Notes: a model not told the origin generated them from the letters alone. Numbered from the stretch's first letter, positions 9,858 to 18,053 are shown. The stretch is 64,000 nt of DNA from DAHVFK01 sp035310985 (GCA_035310985.1 DATGDH010000037.1:59959-123958); one strand, 5' to 3'. Translations and numbers: made by a program.

Positions 9858-11191
9858 CGCGCCGGCGAATCCTCATCATGGGTGCCGCGGGGCGCGACTT
9901 TCACGACTTCAACGTCGTGTACCGAAACGATCCCGCCTGCGAGGTCGTGGCGTTCACCGCCGCGCAAATTCCTGGCATCGCTGGGCGGCGCTACCCGCCG
10001 TCGCTCGCCGGCCCGCTCTATCCGCAGGGCATTCCGATCGTCGCCGAGGACGAGCTCGAGGCGCGCATCCGCGCGGACTCCGTCGACCTGGTCGTTCTCG
10101 CCTATAGCGACCTCGCGCACGTCGAGGTGATGCACCGCGCCTCGCGCGCGCTCGCCGCGGGTGCCGACTTCGCGCTGCTCGGCCCGCGCAGCACCATGGT
10201 GCGCGCGCGCCTGCCGGTGATCGCGGTCACCGCCGTGCGCACCGGCGCCGGCAAGTCGCCGCTCGCGCGTTGGCTCGCGGCCCGGCTGCGCGCGCGCGGC
10301 CTGCGCGCCGCCGTGGTGCGCCATCCGATGCCGTACGGCGACCTGGAGCGCCAGGTGGCGCAGCGCTTCGCAACGCGCGCCGACCTCGACGCGGCGCGGT
10401 GCACGCTGGAGGAGCGCGAAGAGTATGAGCCGCACATCGCCGCCGGCGGCACCGTCTACGCGGGCGTCGACACCGCGCGCGTAATTGCGCTCGCCGAACG
10501 CGAGTCGGACATCATCCTGTGGGACGGGGGCAACAACGACTTCCCCTTCGTGCGCCCCGGCCTGCACATCGTTGTGGTCGACCCGCTGCGCGCCGGCGAC
10601 GAGACGCGGCATCACCCGGGCGAGACTTGCTTGCGCACAGCTGACGTCGTCGTGGTGTCCAAGGTGGACTCGGCGAGCACCGAGGCGGTCGCCGCCGTGA
10701 CGCGCAGCGCGAAGGCCGCCAATCCGCGTGCGCCGGTGCTGCGCGCCGCGCTCGAGATCCGGCTGGACGATCCGGCCGCGGTGCGCGGCAAGCGCGTCCT
10801 GGTGGTCGAGGACGGCCCCACGGTCACGCACGGCGGCATGCCCTACGGCGCAGGCTACCTGGCCGCGCAGCGTGCGGGCGCCGCGGAGATCGTCGATCCC
10901 CGGGCTTCCGCAGCGCAGCAAGTCCGCGCAGTCTACGACCGGTATCCGCACCTCGGGCGTGTCTTGCCGGCGCTGGGCTATTCCGACGAGCAACTGGAGG
11001 CCCTGCGCCGCACGATTGAGGACGCCGGCGCCGACGCCGTCGTGGCCGCCACGCCGGTCGACTTCGGACGCTTGATGGACTTGCACACGCCGGTCGTGCG
11101 CGCGCGCTACGAGTTCGTCGATCTCGGCACCCCCGGGCTCGGAAAAATCGTCGACGAATATCTCGACGGCCTGACCCGGACGTGTCAATAA
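9854..11191 (+). CDS. Cyclic 2,3-diphosphoglycerate synthase-like P-loop protein
   Basis: 445 aa, with full-length resemblance to the archaeal cyclic 2,3-diphosphoglycerate synthetase family (COG2403-type predicted GTPases). The N-terminus is Rossmann-like (R-I-L-I-M-G-A-A-G-R-D-F-H-D-F-N). A P-loop R-T-G-A-G-K-S lies near residue 135, a V-V-V-D-P-L-R-A-G-D-E segment near 245 and V-V-V-S-K-V-D near 270. In methanogens the enzyme makes cDPG, a thermoprotectant; the bacterial members have no established role, so the function is left open. Its ATG overlaps the rtcA stop (ATGA), and iorA lies 33 nt downstream. Family assignment is good, substrate uncertain. Confidence 0.85.
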   Translation: MTRRRILIMGAAGRDFHDFNVVYRNDPACEVVAFTAAQIPGIAGRRYPPSLAGPLYPQGIPIVAEDELEARIRADSVDLVVLAYSDLAHVEVMHRASRALAAGADFALLGPRSTMVRARLPVIAVTAVRTGAGKSPLARWLAARLRARGLRAAVVRHPMPYGDLERQVAQRFATRADLDAARCTLEEREEYEPHIAAGGTVYAGVDTARVIALAERESDIILWDGGNNDFPFVRPGLHIVVVDPLRAGDETRHHPGETCLRTADVVVVSKVDSASTEAVAAVTRSAKAANPRAPVLRAALEIRLDDPAAVRGKRVLVVEDGPTVTHGGMPYGAGYLAAQRAGAAEIVDPRASAAQQVRAVYDRYPHLGRVLPALGYSDEQLEALRRTIEDAGADAVVAATPVDFGRLMDLHTPVVRARYEFVDLGTPGLGKIVDEYLDGLTRTCQ

Positions 11192-11224
11192 TGCGGCTCC
11201 GTTCACCGCTCCATGGGAGGGGAC

Positions 11225-11686
11225 ATGATCACACTGACCGTAAACGGCAGGAAAAGACAAGTGAACGCCGAGCCCGACACGCCGCTGCTTTGGGTGCTGC
11301 GCGACACGCTCGGCATGACCGGCACCAAGTTCGGCTGCGGCGCGCAGCTCTGCGGCGCCTGCACCGTGCATCTCGACGGCAAGCCGGTGCGCTCCTGCGG
11401 CACGCCGGTTTCGGCGGCCGCCGGCAAGCACATCACGACCATCGAGGCGATCGACAAGACTGAGGCCGGCCGCAAGATCCAGGCGGCCTGGGCCGAGCTC
11501 GACGTGCCGCAATGCGGCTACTGCCAGTCGGGCCAGATCATGAGCGCGACCGCGCTGCTCGCCGAGAAGCCGCATCCGACCGACGCCGACATCGACGCCG
11601 CGATGGAAGGCAACGTATGCCGTTGCGGCACCTATCCCCGCATCCGCGCGGCAATTCACAAAGCCGCCGGCACCAAGGGAGCCTGA
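11225..11686 (+). CDS. iorA: Isoquinoline 1-oxidoreductase-type alpha subunit, 2x[2Fe-2S] (copy 1)
   Basis: 153 aa small subunit of a two-subunit molybdenum hydroxylase. The plant-type [2Fe-2S] site is seen as G-C-G-A-Q-L-C-G-A-C with a fourth Cys in R-S-C, and the second cluster as C-G-Y-C-Q-S-G plus C-R-C-G-T-Y. It passes electrons from the molybdenum subunit encoded next door. An ATG twelve bases further upstream is less likely because GGGAGGGG sits just before the chosen ATG. No signal peptide is visible, so export probably depends on the Tat signal of IorB. Substrate cannot be read from sequence; many IorAB homologues do not act on isoquinoline. Confidence 0.93.
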   Translation: MITLTVNGRKRQVNAEPDTPLLWVLRDTLGMTGTKFGCGAQLCGACTVHLDGKPVRSCGTPVSAAAGKHITTIEAIDKTEAGRKIQAAWAELDVPQCGYCQSGQIMSATALLAEKPHPTDADIDAAMEGNVCRCGTYPRIRAAIHKAAGTKGA

Positions 11687-11688
11687 CC

Positions 11689-13806
11689 ATGAACCGACTC
11701 AAGAATCCCTCGCGCCGCACGTTCCTCAAGTCCGGCGCCGCGGCCAGCGGTGCGCTGGTCATCGGCGTCGCTCTGCCGGACGCGATGGCCAAGATGTCTG
11801 TGACCACGTCGATGCCCAATGCGTGGATCCGCATCGGCAGCGATAACAGCGTCACCATCCTGTGCGCGCGCTCGGAGATGGGACAAGGCGTCGTAATGGC
11901 GATGCCGACGCTCGTCGCAGAAGAACTCGAGGTCGATCTGAACAAGATTAAGGTCGACTTCGCGCCGCCCGGAGAAGCCTACATCAACAGCATGCTCGGC
12001 GCGCAGCTCACCGGCGGCTCGACCTCGGTGCGCGACGGCTGGGAGAAGCTGCGCATCGCGGGCGCGCAGGCGCGCTCGATGCTGATCCAGGCCGCAGCCG
12101 ACAAGTGGCACGTGGACGCGTCCAAGTGCCGTGCGCACAACGGAGTAGTGAGCGGGCCCGGCGGCAAGAAAGCGAGCTACGGTCAGCTCGCGCAGGCGGC
12201 CTCCAAGCTCACGCCGCCGAAGGAGGTGAAGCTCAAGCCGCCTTCCGAGTTCCGCTACGTCGGCAAGCCGCTGAATCGCCTGGACACCGCTGCCAAGATC
12301 CGCGGTAAGGCTGAGTACGGCATCGACGTGCGGCTCCCGGGCATGCTGTATGCCTCGCTCGCGCAGTGCCCGGTGCTCGGCGGCAAGGTGGTGAGCTTCG
12401 ATGCTGAAGAGGCGAAATCGATGCCGGGGGTCAAGCACGTGGTCCAGATCCCCGACGGAATCGCGGTCGTGGCGGACAGCTGGTGGCGCGCGAAGAAGGC
12501 GCGCGACACGATCAAGATCCAGTGGGACGAGGGCGCGAACAAGACGCTCAGCACCGAGTCGGCGTTCGCGGGGCTCGCGCAGGCGATGGCCCAGCCCGCG
12601 GCGCAGATCCGCAAGCAGGGCGACGTCGACGCGGCGATGAAGACGGCCGCCAAGACGCTCGAGGCGACTTACGAGATGCCGTTCCTGTCGCACTCGCCGA
12701 TGGAGCCGATGAACTTCACTGCGGACGTGCGCAAGGACTCGGCAACGCTGATCGGCTCGATCCAGTTCCAGCAGGCGGCGCTCGGCACGGCGGCCGCGAT
12801 TACCGGCCTCAAGCCCGAGCAGATCACGGTCCGCACCACGTTTCTCGGCGGTGGCTTCGGCAGGCGCATCGATTATGACTACGTCGCCCAGGCGGTGCTG
12901 ATCTCGAAGGCGATCGGCGCTCCCGTCAAGCTGGTGTGGACGCGCGAAGACGACATGACGCACGACTTCTACCGCCCGGCCAGCCTGCACAAGATGGCGG
13001 GCGCGCTGGACGCCGAGGGCAGGCCGGTCGCGCTCAGCCTCAAAATGAGCTCGCCGTCCGTGACCGCGCGGCTCATTCCGCCGCTGGTGAAGGACGGCGT
13101 CGATCCGCTGATGACCGAGGCGATCCTCGTGCCCTACGACGTCGCCAACCAGTCGGTCGGCACCGTGATCCACGACACCGGGCTGCGCGTCGGCTACCTG
13201 CGTTCCGTGTCGCACGCGCTCAACATCTTCGCCAACGAGTCCTTCATCGACGAGATGGCGCATGCCGCGGGCAAGGATCCCTACGAGTACAGGCGCGCCC
13301 TGCTCGAGAAGCAGCCGCGGCACAAGCGCGTGCTCGAGGCGGTCGCCCGCGAGGCGGGCTGGGGCAAGCCCCTGCCCGCGGGCCGCGCGCGCGGCATCGC
13401 GCTGATGGAGGGCTACGACACCTACATGGCGCAGGTGGCCGAGGTGTCGGTCGAGGACGGCAAGATCAAGCTGCACCGGGTGGTGGTGGCGGTCGATGCG
13501 GGCCCGATGGTCAACCCCAACATCGTGCGCCAGCAGATCGAGGGCAACATCGTGTTCGGGCTCACCGCGCTGAAGTACGGCAACATCACGCTGAAGGACG
13601 GCAGGGTGGAGCAGACCAACTTCGACAAGTACCTCATGGTGCGCATGCCGGAGTGCCCGGTGGTCGAGACCCACCTCGTGCCGAGCGGCGACAAGCCGGG
13701 CGGTATCGGCGAGCCGGCGACCGCGCTGCTCGGGCCGACGGTGGCGAACGCCGTGTTCGCGCTGACCGGAAAGCGGCTGCGCAAGATGCCGTTGAGCATT
13801 GCTTAG
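11689..13806 (+). CDS. iorB: Isoquinoline 1-oxidoreductase-type beta (molybdopterin) subunit (copy 1), Tat-exported
   Basis: 705 aa. A twin-arginine signal (S-R-R-T-F-L-K-S-G) followed by an Ala-rich stretch implies export of the folded enzyme. The molybdenum cofactor domains of the xanthine oxidase family follow, with E-M-G-Q-G-V near residue 65, G-G-G-F-G-R-R near 390 and a C-terminal G-G-I-G-E-P whose Glu fits the catalytic base. The start is 3 nt after the iorA stop, with AAGGGAG upstream. No FAD subunit is encoded, as expected for IorAB, which hand electrons to a cytochrome; no cytochrome or XdhC-like maturation gene is adjacent. A strong hairpin follows the stop, so this is probably the last gene of the uvrA operon. 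Confidence 0.93.
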   Translation: MNRLKNPSRRTFLKSGAAASGALVIGVALPDAMAKMSVTTSMPNAWIRIGSDNSVTILCARSEMGQGVVMAMPTLVAEELEVDLNKIKVDFAPPGEAYINSMLGAQLTGGSTSVRDGWEKLRIAGAQARSMLIQAAADKWHVDASKCRAHNGVVSGPGGKKASYGQLAQAASKLTPPKEVKLKPPSEFRYVGKPLNRLDTAAKIRGKAEYGIDVRLPGMLYASLAQCPVLGGKVVSFDAEEAKSMPGVKHVVQIPDGIAVVADSWWRAKKARDTIKIQWDEGANKTLSTESAFAGLAQAMAQPAAQIRKQGDVDAAMKTAAKTLEATYEMPFLSHSPMEPMNFTADVRKDSATLIGSIQFQQAALGTAAAITGLKPEQITVRTTFLGGGFGRRIDYDYVAQAVLISKAIGAPVKLVWTREDDMTHDFYRPASLHKMAGALDAEGRPVALSLKMSSPSVTARLIPPLVKDGVDPLMTEAILVPYDVANQSVGTVIHDTGLRVGYLRSVSHALNIFANESFIDEMAHAAGKDPYEYRRALLEKQPRHKRVLEAVAREAGWGKPLPAGRARGIALMEGYDTYMAQVAEVSVEDGKIKLHRVVVAVDAGPMVNPNIVRQQIEGNIVFGLTALKYGNITLKDGRVEQTNFDKYLMVRMPECPVVETHLVPSGDKPGGIGEPATALLGPTVANAVFALTGKRLRKMPLSIA

Positions 13807-13824
13807 CAGCCCTTCCAAGCCCCG

Positions 13825-13854
13825 GCAAGAAGCCCGCTCGCGCGGGCTTCTTGC
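13825..13854 (+). terminator. Strong hairpin terminator after iorB copy 1
   Basis: A perfect 13-bp stem (GCAAGAAGCCCGC and its complement) with a 4-nt loop begins 18 nt after the iorB stop and is followed by a short T-containing tail. It also lies directly before the TTG start chosen for the next gene, so it separates the two transcription units. Confidence 0.85.
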
Positions 13855-13855
13855 T

Positions 13856-14614
13856 TTGCGGGCCCTCCTCCTCATCGCGCTCGGCTGCACGGCGCTCGCC
13901 GCGCGCGCGCAAGATTACGAACGCGAGAAGCGCTGGGCGGACCAGATCCTCGCTTCGCTCATGGTGGGCGACGCGGTGTGGCTGCAGCAGAAGAACGGCC
14001 ACCGTTTTCTCGGCCTGTACACCGTCGCGCAGAACCCGCGCGGCGCGGTCATCGTCGCGCACGGGCGCGGCTGGAGCCCCGACTACGGCCTCTACGGAAT
14101 CCTGCGCAGCAAGCTCGCGGACGCGGGCTACACGACGCTCGCGATCCAGCTCCCGGTGCTGCCGAGCACCGCCATCCTGGGGCTGTACGTGCCTCTCTAC
14201 CCCGACGCGCGCGAGCGCATCCAGCTCGCAGTCGACTTCCTCAAGGCAAAGGGCTACCGCAAGATCGCCATCGTCTCGCACAGCCTAGGCGCGACGATGG
14301 CCAATCAGTACCTGATCCGCACCGACGATACCAGCGTCAAGGCCTGGGTGTTCGTCAGCATCATCCAGGGCCTGGAGGAGATGTACAGGATCAAGATTCC
14401 GGTAATGGACGTCTACGGTGAGAAGGACTGGACGGTCACGCGCTGGGGCGGCCCCGAGCGGCGCAAGGAGATCGCCAAGGTGCCCGGCTCGGAGCAGGTC
14501 GTGATCCCGGGCGCCGAGCACTTCTACGAGGACCGCGAAGACGATCTGGTAAAAGCGATCGTGCCGTTTCTCGACCGCAGCCTGCGGAAGGCCGAGCCCG
14601 ATGCCGTGAAATAG
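13856..14614 (+). CDS. Secreted alpha/beta hydrolase, DUF3530-like (paralogue 1)
   Basis: 252 aa from a TTG start. This start was chosen because the resulting N-terminus (M-R-A-L, hydrophobic core, A-Q-D-Y-x-R-E-x-R-W) aligns residue for residue with the paralogue at 44799-45527, and because any earlier start would read through the terminator hairpin. A signal peptide (about 1-20) is followed by an alpha/beta hydrolase core: A-H-G-R-G oxyanion segment, nucleophile Ser in S-H-S-L-G, a D-V-Y-G-E-K-D acid loop and His in G-A-E-H-F-Y. The Gly before the nucleophile is replaced by Ser. Substrate is unknown; a periplasmic esterase or peptidase-like role is inference. Confidence 0.8.
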   Translation: MRALLLIALGCTALAARAQDYEREKRWADQILASLMVGDAVWLQQKNGHRFLGLYTVAQNPRGAVIVAHGRGWSPDYGLYGILRSKLADAGYTTLAIQLPVLPSTAILGLYVPLYPDARERIQLAVDFLKAKGYRKIAIVSHSLGATMANQYLIRTDDTSVKAWVFVSIIQGLEEMYRIKIPVMDVYGEKDWTVTRWGGPERRKEIAKVPGSEQVVIPGAEHFYEDREDDLVKAIVPFLDRSLRKAEPDAVK

Positions 14615-14651
14615 TTGGCTGCTCCGTGTCACGCATCGTGCGCGGCGTGAT

Positions 14652-14663
14652 GCAGTTAACTGC
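14652..14663. promoter_or_regulatory. 12-bp perfect palindrome upstream of the glycine-zipper gene
   Basis: GCAGTTAACTGC is perfectly self-complementary and lies 69 nt before the next start codon in an otherwise featureless spacer. It could be an operator dyad; no regulator can be named. Confidence 0.35.
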
Positions 14664-14701
14664 GAAGTTTCCTTCCCAGGTGCACGCTCCACACGGCGAA
14701 G

Positions 14702-14716
14702 ACCGCATTTCGCGGT
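14702..14716 (+). promoter_or_regulatory. Small leader hairpin before the glycine-zipper gene
   Basis: ACCGC and GCGGT pair around a 5-nt loop, 16 nt before the start codon and just ahead of the GGAAGGA ribosome site. A role in translation control is possible but unproven. Confidence 0.25.
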
Positions 14717-14732
14717 ACCTGTGGAAGGAACC

Positions 14733-15278
14733 ATGCTCAAGACCAGAATCCTCTTTGCAATCGCTCTCGGCGTGGCCGCCGGCTCGGCCGCGGCGGGCGA
14801 CCTGGACACCCTGCTCGGGGGCGGCCTGGGCGGCGCCGGAGGCGCAGCGATCGGCCAGGCGGTGGGCGGCAAGAATGGGGCCATCGTCGGTGGCGCGGTC
14901 GGCGGCGCGGTGGGCGGCGCGGTGACCACGCACGGCTCGGCGCGCAAGGGCGCCGTCATCGGCGGCGCGATCGGCGGCGGCACGGGTGCGGCGATCGGCG
15001 AGTCGGTCGGCGGCAAGAACGGCGCGATCGCTGGCGCTGGAGTCGGCGGCGCGGCCGGCTCGGTCATTGGCAAGAGCATGACGGGCAGCGGCGGCCAGGT
15101 CTCGGTCGCGGCCCCGGCTTCGCGCTATGACGGCGAGCGCCCGGTGCGCTACGAGGACCGCCGCGAGCGTCACTACGAGTATGACGACGACGACGACCAT
15201 GGTTGCAGGGGTCGGGAAAAGTGGGAGCATCACCCCGGCCGGGGGCACGCCTATGGGCACTCTAAGCATCGCTGCTGA
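14733..15278 (+). CDS. Secreted glycine-zipper protein with Asp/His/Cys-rich tail
   Basis: 181 aa. A signal peptide (about 1-22, ending A-A-A-G) is followed by about 100 residues of glycine-zipper repeats (G-G-A-x-G-G-A-x-G-G) with two near-identical modules G-x-x-V-G-G-K-N-G-A-I. Such repeats form tight helical hairpins in or at membranes. The last 50 residues are charged: a run of Asp, then His, Cys and Arg, ending H-S-K-H-R-C. A metal-binding tail is an inference. The ATG after GGAAGGA is preferred to an earlier GTG. A terminator 28 nt after the stop makes this a one-gene unit. Family resemblance is to the YMGG/OmpA-type glycine zippers; the function is unknown. Confidence 0.78.
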   Translation: MLKTRILFAIALGVAAGSAAAGDLDTLLGGGLGGAGGAAIGQAVGGKNGAIVGGAVGGAVGGAVTTHGSARKGAVIGGAIGGGTGAAIGESVGGKNGAIAGAGVGGAAGSVIGKSMTGSGGQVSVAAPASRYDGERPVRYEDRRERHYEYDDDDDHGCRGREKWEHHPGRGHAYGHSKHRC

Positions 15279-15306
15279 GCAAAGCCTCCACCGGTAAGAC
15301 CCCGCA

Positions 15307-15337
15307 TGAAAAGGCCCGCCCCTGGCGGGCCTTTTCA
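15307..15337 (+). terminator. Strong intrinsic terminator after the glycine-zipper gene
   Basis: A perfect 14-bp stem (TGAAAAGGCCCGCC with its complement) closes a 3-nt loop. The U-rich right arm (CCTTTTCA) serves as the tail on the plus strand, and the mirrored A-run on the left would allow some termination in the other direction. Confidence 0.9.
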
Positions 15338-15443
15338 ATTTGAGGTGTCGGGCCGTGACAACAGCCTTTGCAGAACGAAACGCCGCGCGGCAAGCAGGTC
15401 ATTTCCATTTCATAATCCGCTTGCCACTTTTCTCGGAGCTCCC

Positions 15444-15905
15444 ATGGTCACTCTGTACGTGAACGGCAAGCACATGCAGCTCGACGTCGCGGACGACACG
15501 CCGCTGCTTTGGGTGCTGCGTGACGAGCTCGGCCTGACCGGCACGAAATTCGGCTGCGGCATGGCGCTGTGCGGCGCCTGCACGGTGCAGCTGAACGGTG
15601 CGGCGGTGCGCTCGTGCTCGACTCCGGTTTCCGCCGCGGCGGGCAAGCACGTCCTGACGGTCGAAGCGGTCGACAAGACGCGCCCCGGGCGCGCGGTGCA
15701 GGCCGCGTGGATCAAGCACGACGTGCCGCAATGCGGCTACTGCCAGAGCGGCCAGATCATGAGCGCCACCGCGCTGATCGCCGCGAACAAGTCGCCGAGC
15801 GACGCGGACATCGACGCTGCGATGAGCGGCAACATCTGCCGCTGCGGCACCTACAACCAGATCCGCGCCGCGATCAAGGATGCGGCCGCGGCGCTAAAGG
15901 GCTGA
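15444..15905 (+). CDS. iorA: Isoquinoline 1-oxidoreductase-type alpha subunit, 2x[2Fe-2S] (copy 2)
   Basis: 153 aa, the same length as copy 1 and alignable throughout without gaps by eye. Both cluster motifs are kept: G-C-G-M-A-L-C-G-A-C with R-S-C, and C-G-Y-C-Q-S-G with C-R-C-G-T-Y. It donates electrons from the paired molybdenum subunit. GGAG lies just before the ATG. A 106-nt spacer separates it from the upstream terminator; this contains CATAAT at 15411-15416 as a weak -10 candidate without a convincing -35. The close match to copy 1 suggests local duplication, with the hydrolase and glycine-zipper genes lying between the copies. Confidence 0.93.
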   Translation: MVTLYVNGKHMQLDVADDTPLLWVLRDELGLTGTKFGCGMALCGACTVQLNGAAVRSCSTPVSAAAGKHVLTVEAVDKTRPGRAVQAAWIKHDVPQCGYCQSGQIMSATALIAANKSPSDADIDAAMSGNICRCGTYNQIRAAIKDAAAALKG

Positions 15906-15914
15906 GGAGGCGAC

Positions 15915-18053
15915 ATGGGCACGGCATTCAAGGCCTCGCGCCGCAGCTTCCTCAAGGGCTCCGCCGCCGCGAGCGGCGGCCTGGTCATCGGCTTCGTGCT
16001 GCCCGCTGGCGGGCGCCTCGCCGAGGCCGCCGCGCCTTTCGCGCCGAACGCATACCTGCGCATCGCCGCCAACGGGCGCGTGACGGTGGTGTGCGGCCTG
16101 TCGGAGATGGGCCAGGGCGTGCTGACCGCGATCCCGATGCTGGTCGCCGAGGAGCTGGACGCCGACTGGGCGGAAGTCGGCGTCGAGCAGGCGCCGGTCG
16201 ACAAGGCGTTCAACAATCCGGTATTCGGCATGCAGGCGACCGGCGGCTCGACCTCGGTGCGCGGGCACTGGGAGCCGATGCGGAAGGCGGGGGCCGCCGC
16301 GCGCGAGATGCTCGTCGCCGCGGCCGCGCAAACGTGGAAGGCGAGCCCGGGAGACTGTCGCGCAGCGAAGGGCTTCGTGATCCACAGGAGCGGCAAGAAG
16401 CTCTCCTACGCGCGCCTTGCCGCGCGAGCGTCGAGGCTGCCGGTGCCGGCAAACCCGAAGCTGAAGGACCCGAAGGACTTCACGATCCTCGGCCAGGGCC
16501 TGCACCGGCTCGACACGCCGCCGAAGGTGAACGGCAGGGCGAAGTTCGGGCTCGACGTGCGCCTGCCCGGCATGCTGATCGCAGTGATGGCGCGCCCGCC
16601 GGTGCCCGGCGGCAAGGCGCTGTCGGTGGACGATTCCAAGGCAAAGGCGATCAAGGGCGTGCGCCAGGTGATCCAGATCCCGCAGGGCGTGGCGGTGCTC
16701 GCCGACGGCTACTGGGCCGCCAAGCAGGGACGCGACGCGCTCGAGATCAAATGGGACGACGGCCCGAACGCAGGCCTCGGCTCGAGCGATATCTCGAAGA
16801 TGCTCGCCGAGGCGACCACCGTTCCAGCCAAGGTCGGCCGCAACGACGGCGACGTCGCCACGGCGGGCGGCACGAAGGCGATCGAGTCGCACTACGAGGC
16901 GCCGTACCTCGCGCACGCCTGCATGGAGCCGATGAACTGCACCGCCTGGGTGAAGCAGGACGAGGTCGAGATCTGGGCCGGTACGCAATCGCAGGGCCCG
17001 AGCCAGGGAATCGTGTCGCAGGTGAGCGGCGTCGCGCCCGGCAAGGTGAAGATCCACACGATGTACCTCGGCGGCGGCTTCGGCCGGCGCTTCGCGCCCG
17101 ATTTCGCGGTCGACGCGACGCTGCTGTCCAAGATGTCGGGCAAGCCGGTGAAGCTCGTCTACGCGCGCGAGGACGACATGCGCGCCTACTTCTACCGTCC
17201 GGTGTCCGCCACGCGCTTCACTGGCGCGCTCGACGCGTCGGGCCGGCCGGTGGCGTTCAGCGCGCGCGTCGCCTCGCCCTCGATCATGGAAGGCTCGGGC
17301 TTCATGAAGCTGCCGCCGAACGGCGTCGATCAGTTCGCGGTGGAGGGCGTGCAGGACCTGCCCTACGACATCCCGAACGTGCGCGTCGAGTACTCGCGCG
17401 TCGAGCCGGGCGTGCAGGTGTGGTTCTGGCGCTCGGTGGGGCACTCGCAGAACATCTTCTTCAGCGAGAGCTTCGTCGACGAGCTGGCGCACGAAGCGGG
17501 CAAGGATCCGTTCGAGTTCCGGCGCGACCTGCTCGGCAAGCAGCCGCGCTACAAGGGCGCGCTCGAGCTCGCCGCGGACAAGGCGGGCTGGGGCGCCCCG
17601 CTGCCGCCGGGCGTGTTCCGCGGTATCGCGGTGGCGCAGTCCTTCGGCAGCTACGTCGCCGAGGTGGCGGAGGTATCGGTGGGCGACGACGGCGCGGTCA
17701 AGGTGCACCGCATCGTCGCCGCGGTCGACTGCGGCCGGACCGTCAACCCCGAGATCATCCGGCGCCAGATCGAGAGCGCGATCGTATACGGGTTGTCGGC
17801 CGCGCTATACGGGAAGATCACCCTGAAGGACGGCAAGGTCGAGCAAGGCAATTTCGACTCCTATCCGGTGCTGCGCATGAACGAGATGCCCAAGGTCGAG
17901 GTGTACATCGTGCCGAGCACGGAGAACCCGGGCGGCATCGGCGAGCCCGGGCTGCCGGCAGCCGCGCCCGCGGTGACCAACGCGATCTTCGCCGCGACCG
18001 GCAAGCGCATCCGCCGGCTGCCGATCGACCGCGACCTGCTGAAGAAGGCCTGA
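15915..18053 (+). CDS. iorB: Isoquinoline 1-oxidoreductase-type beta (molybdopterin) subunit (copy 2), Tat-exported
   Basis: 712 aa. Tat signal S-R-R-S-F-L-K-G-S followed by a hydrophobic stretch; cofactor-domain motifs E-M-G-Q-G-V, G-G-G-F-G-R-R-F and C-terminal G-G-I-G-E-P with the presumed catalytic Glu. The ATG has GAGGAGG upstream, nine nt after iorA stops. Compared with copy 1, the framework is conserved while many residues between motifs differ, which fits a different substrate. There is no adjacent cytochrome, FAD subunit or maturation gene, so electron acceptor and cofactor insertion must be supplied from elsewhere. Confidence 0.93.
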   Translation: MGTAFKASRRSFLKGSAAASGGLVIGFVLPAGGRLAEAAAPFAPNAYLRIAANGRVTVVCGLSEMGQGVLTAIPMLVAEELDADWAEVGVEQAPVDKAFNNPVFGMQATGGSTSVRGHWEPMRKAGAAAREMLVAAAAQTWKASPGDCRAAKGFVIHRSGKKLSYARLAARASRLPVPANPKLKDPKDFTILGQGLHRLDTPPKVNGRAKFGLDVRLPGMLIAVMARPPVPGGKALSVDDSKAKAIKGVRQVIQIPQGVAVLADGYWAAKQGRDALEIKWDDGPNAGLGSSDISKMLAEATTVPAKVGRNDGDVATAGGTKAIESHYEAPYLAHACMEPMNCTAWVKQDEVEIWAGTQSQGPSQGIVSQVSGVAPGKVKIHTMYLGGGFGRRFAPDFAVDATLLSKMSGKPVKLVYAREDDMRAYFYRPVSATRFTGALDASGRPVAFSARVASPSIMEGSGFMKLPPNGVDQFAVEGVQDLPYDIPNVRVEYSRVEPGVQVWFWRSVGHSQNIFFSESFVDELAHEAGKDPFEFRRDLLGKQPRYKGALELAADKAGWGAPLPPGVFRGIAVAQSFGSYVAEVAEVSVGDDGAVKVHRIVAAVDCGRTVNPEIIRRQIESAIVYGLSAALYGKITLKDGKVEQGNFDSYPVLRMNEMPKVEVYIVPSTENPGGIGEPGLPAAAPAVTNAIFAATGKRIRRLPIDRDLLKKA

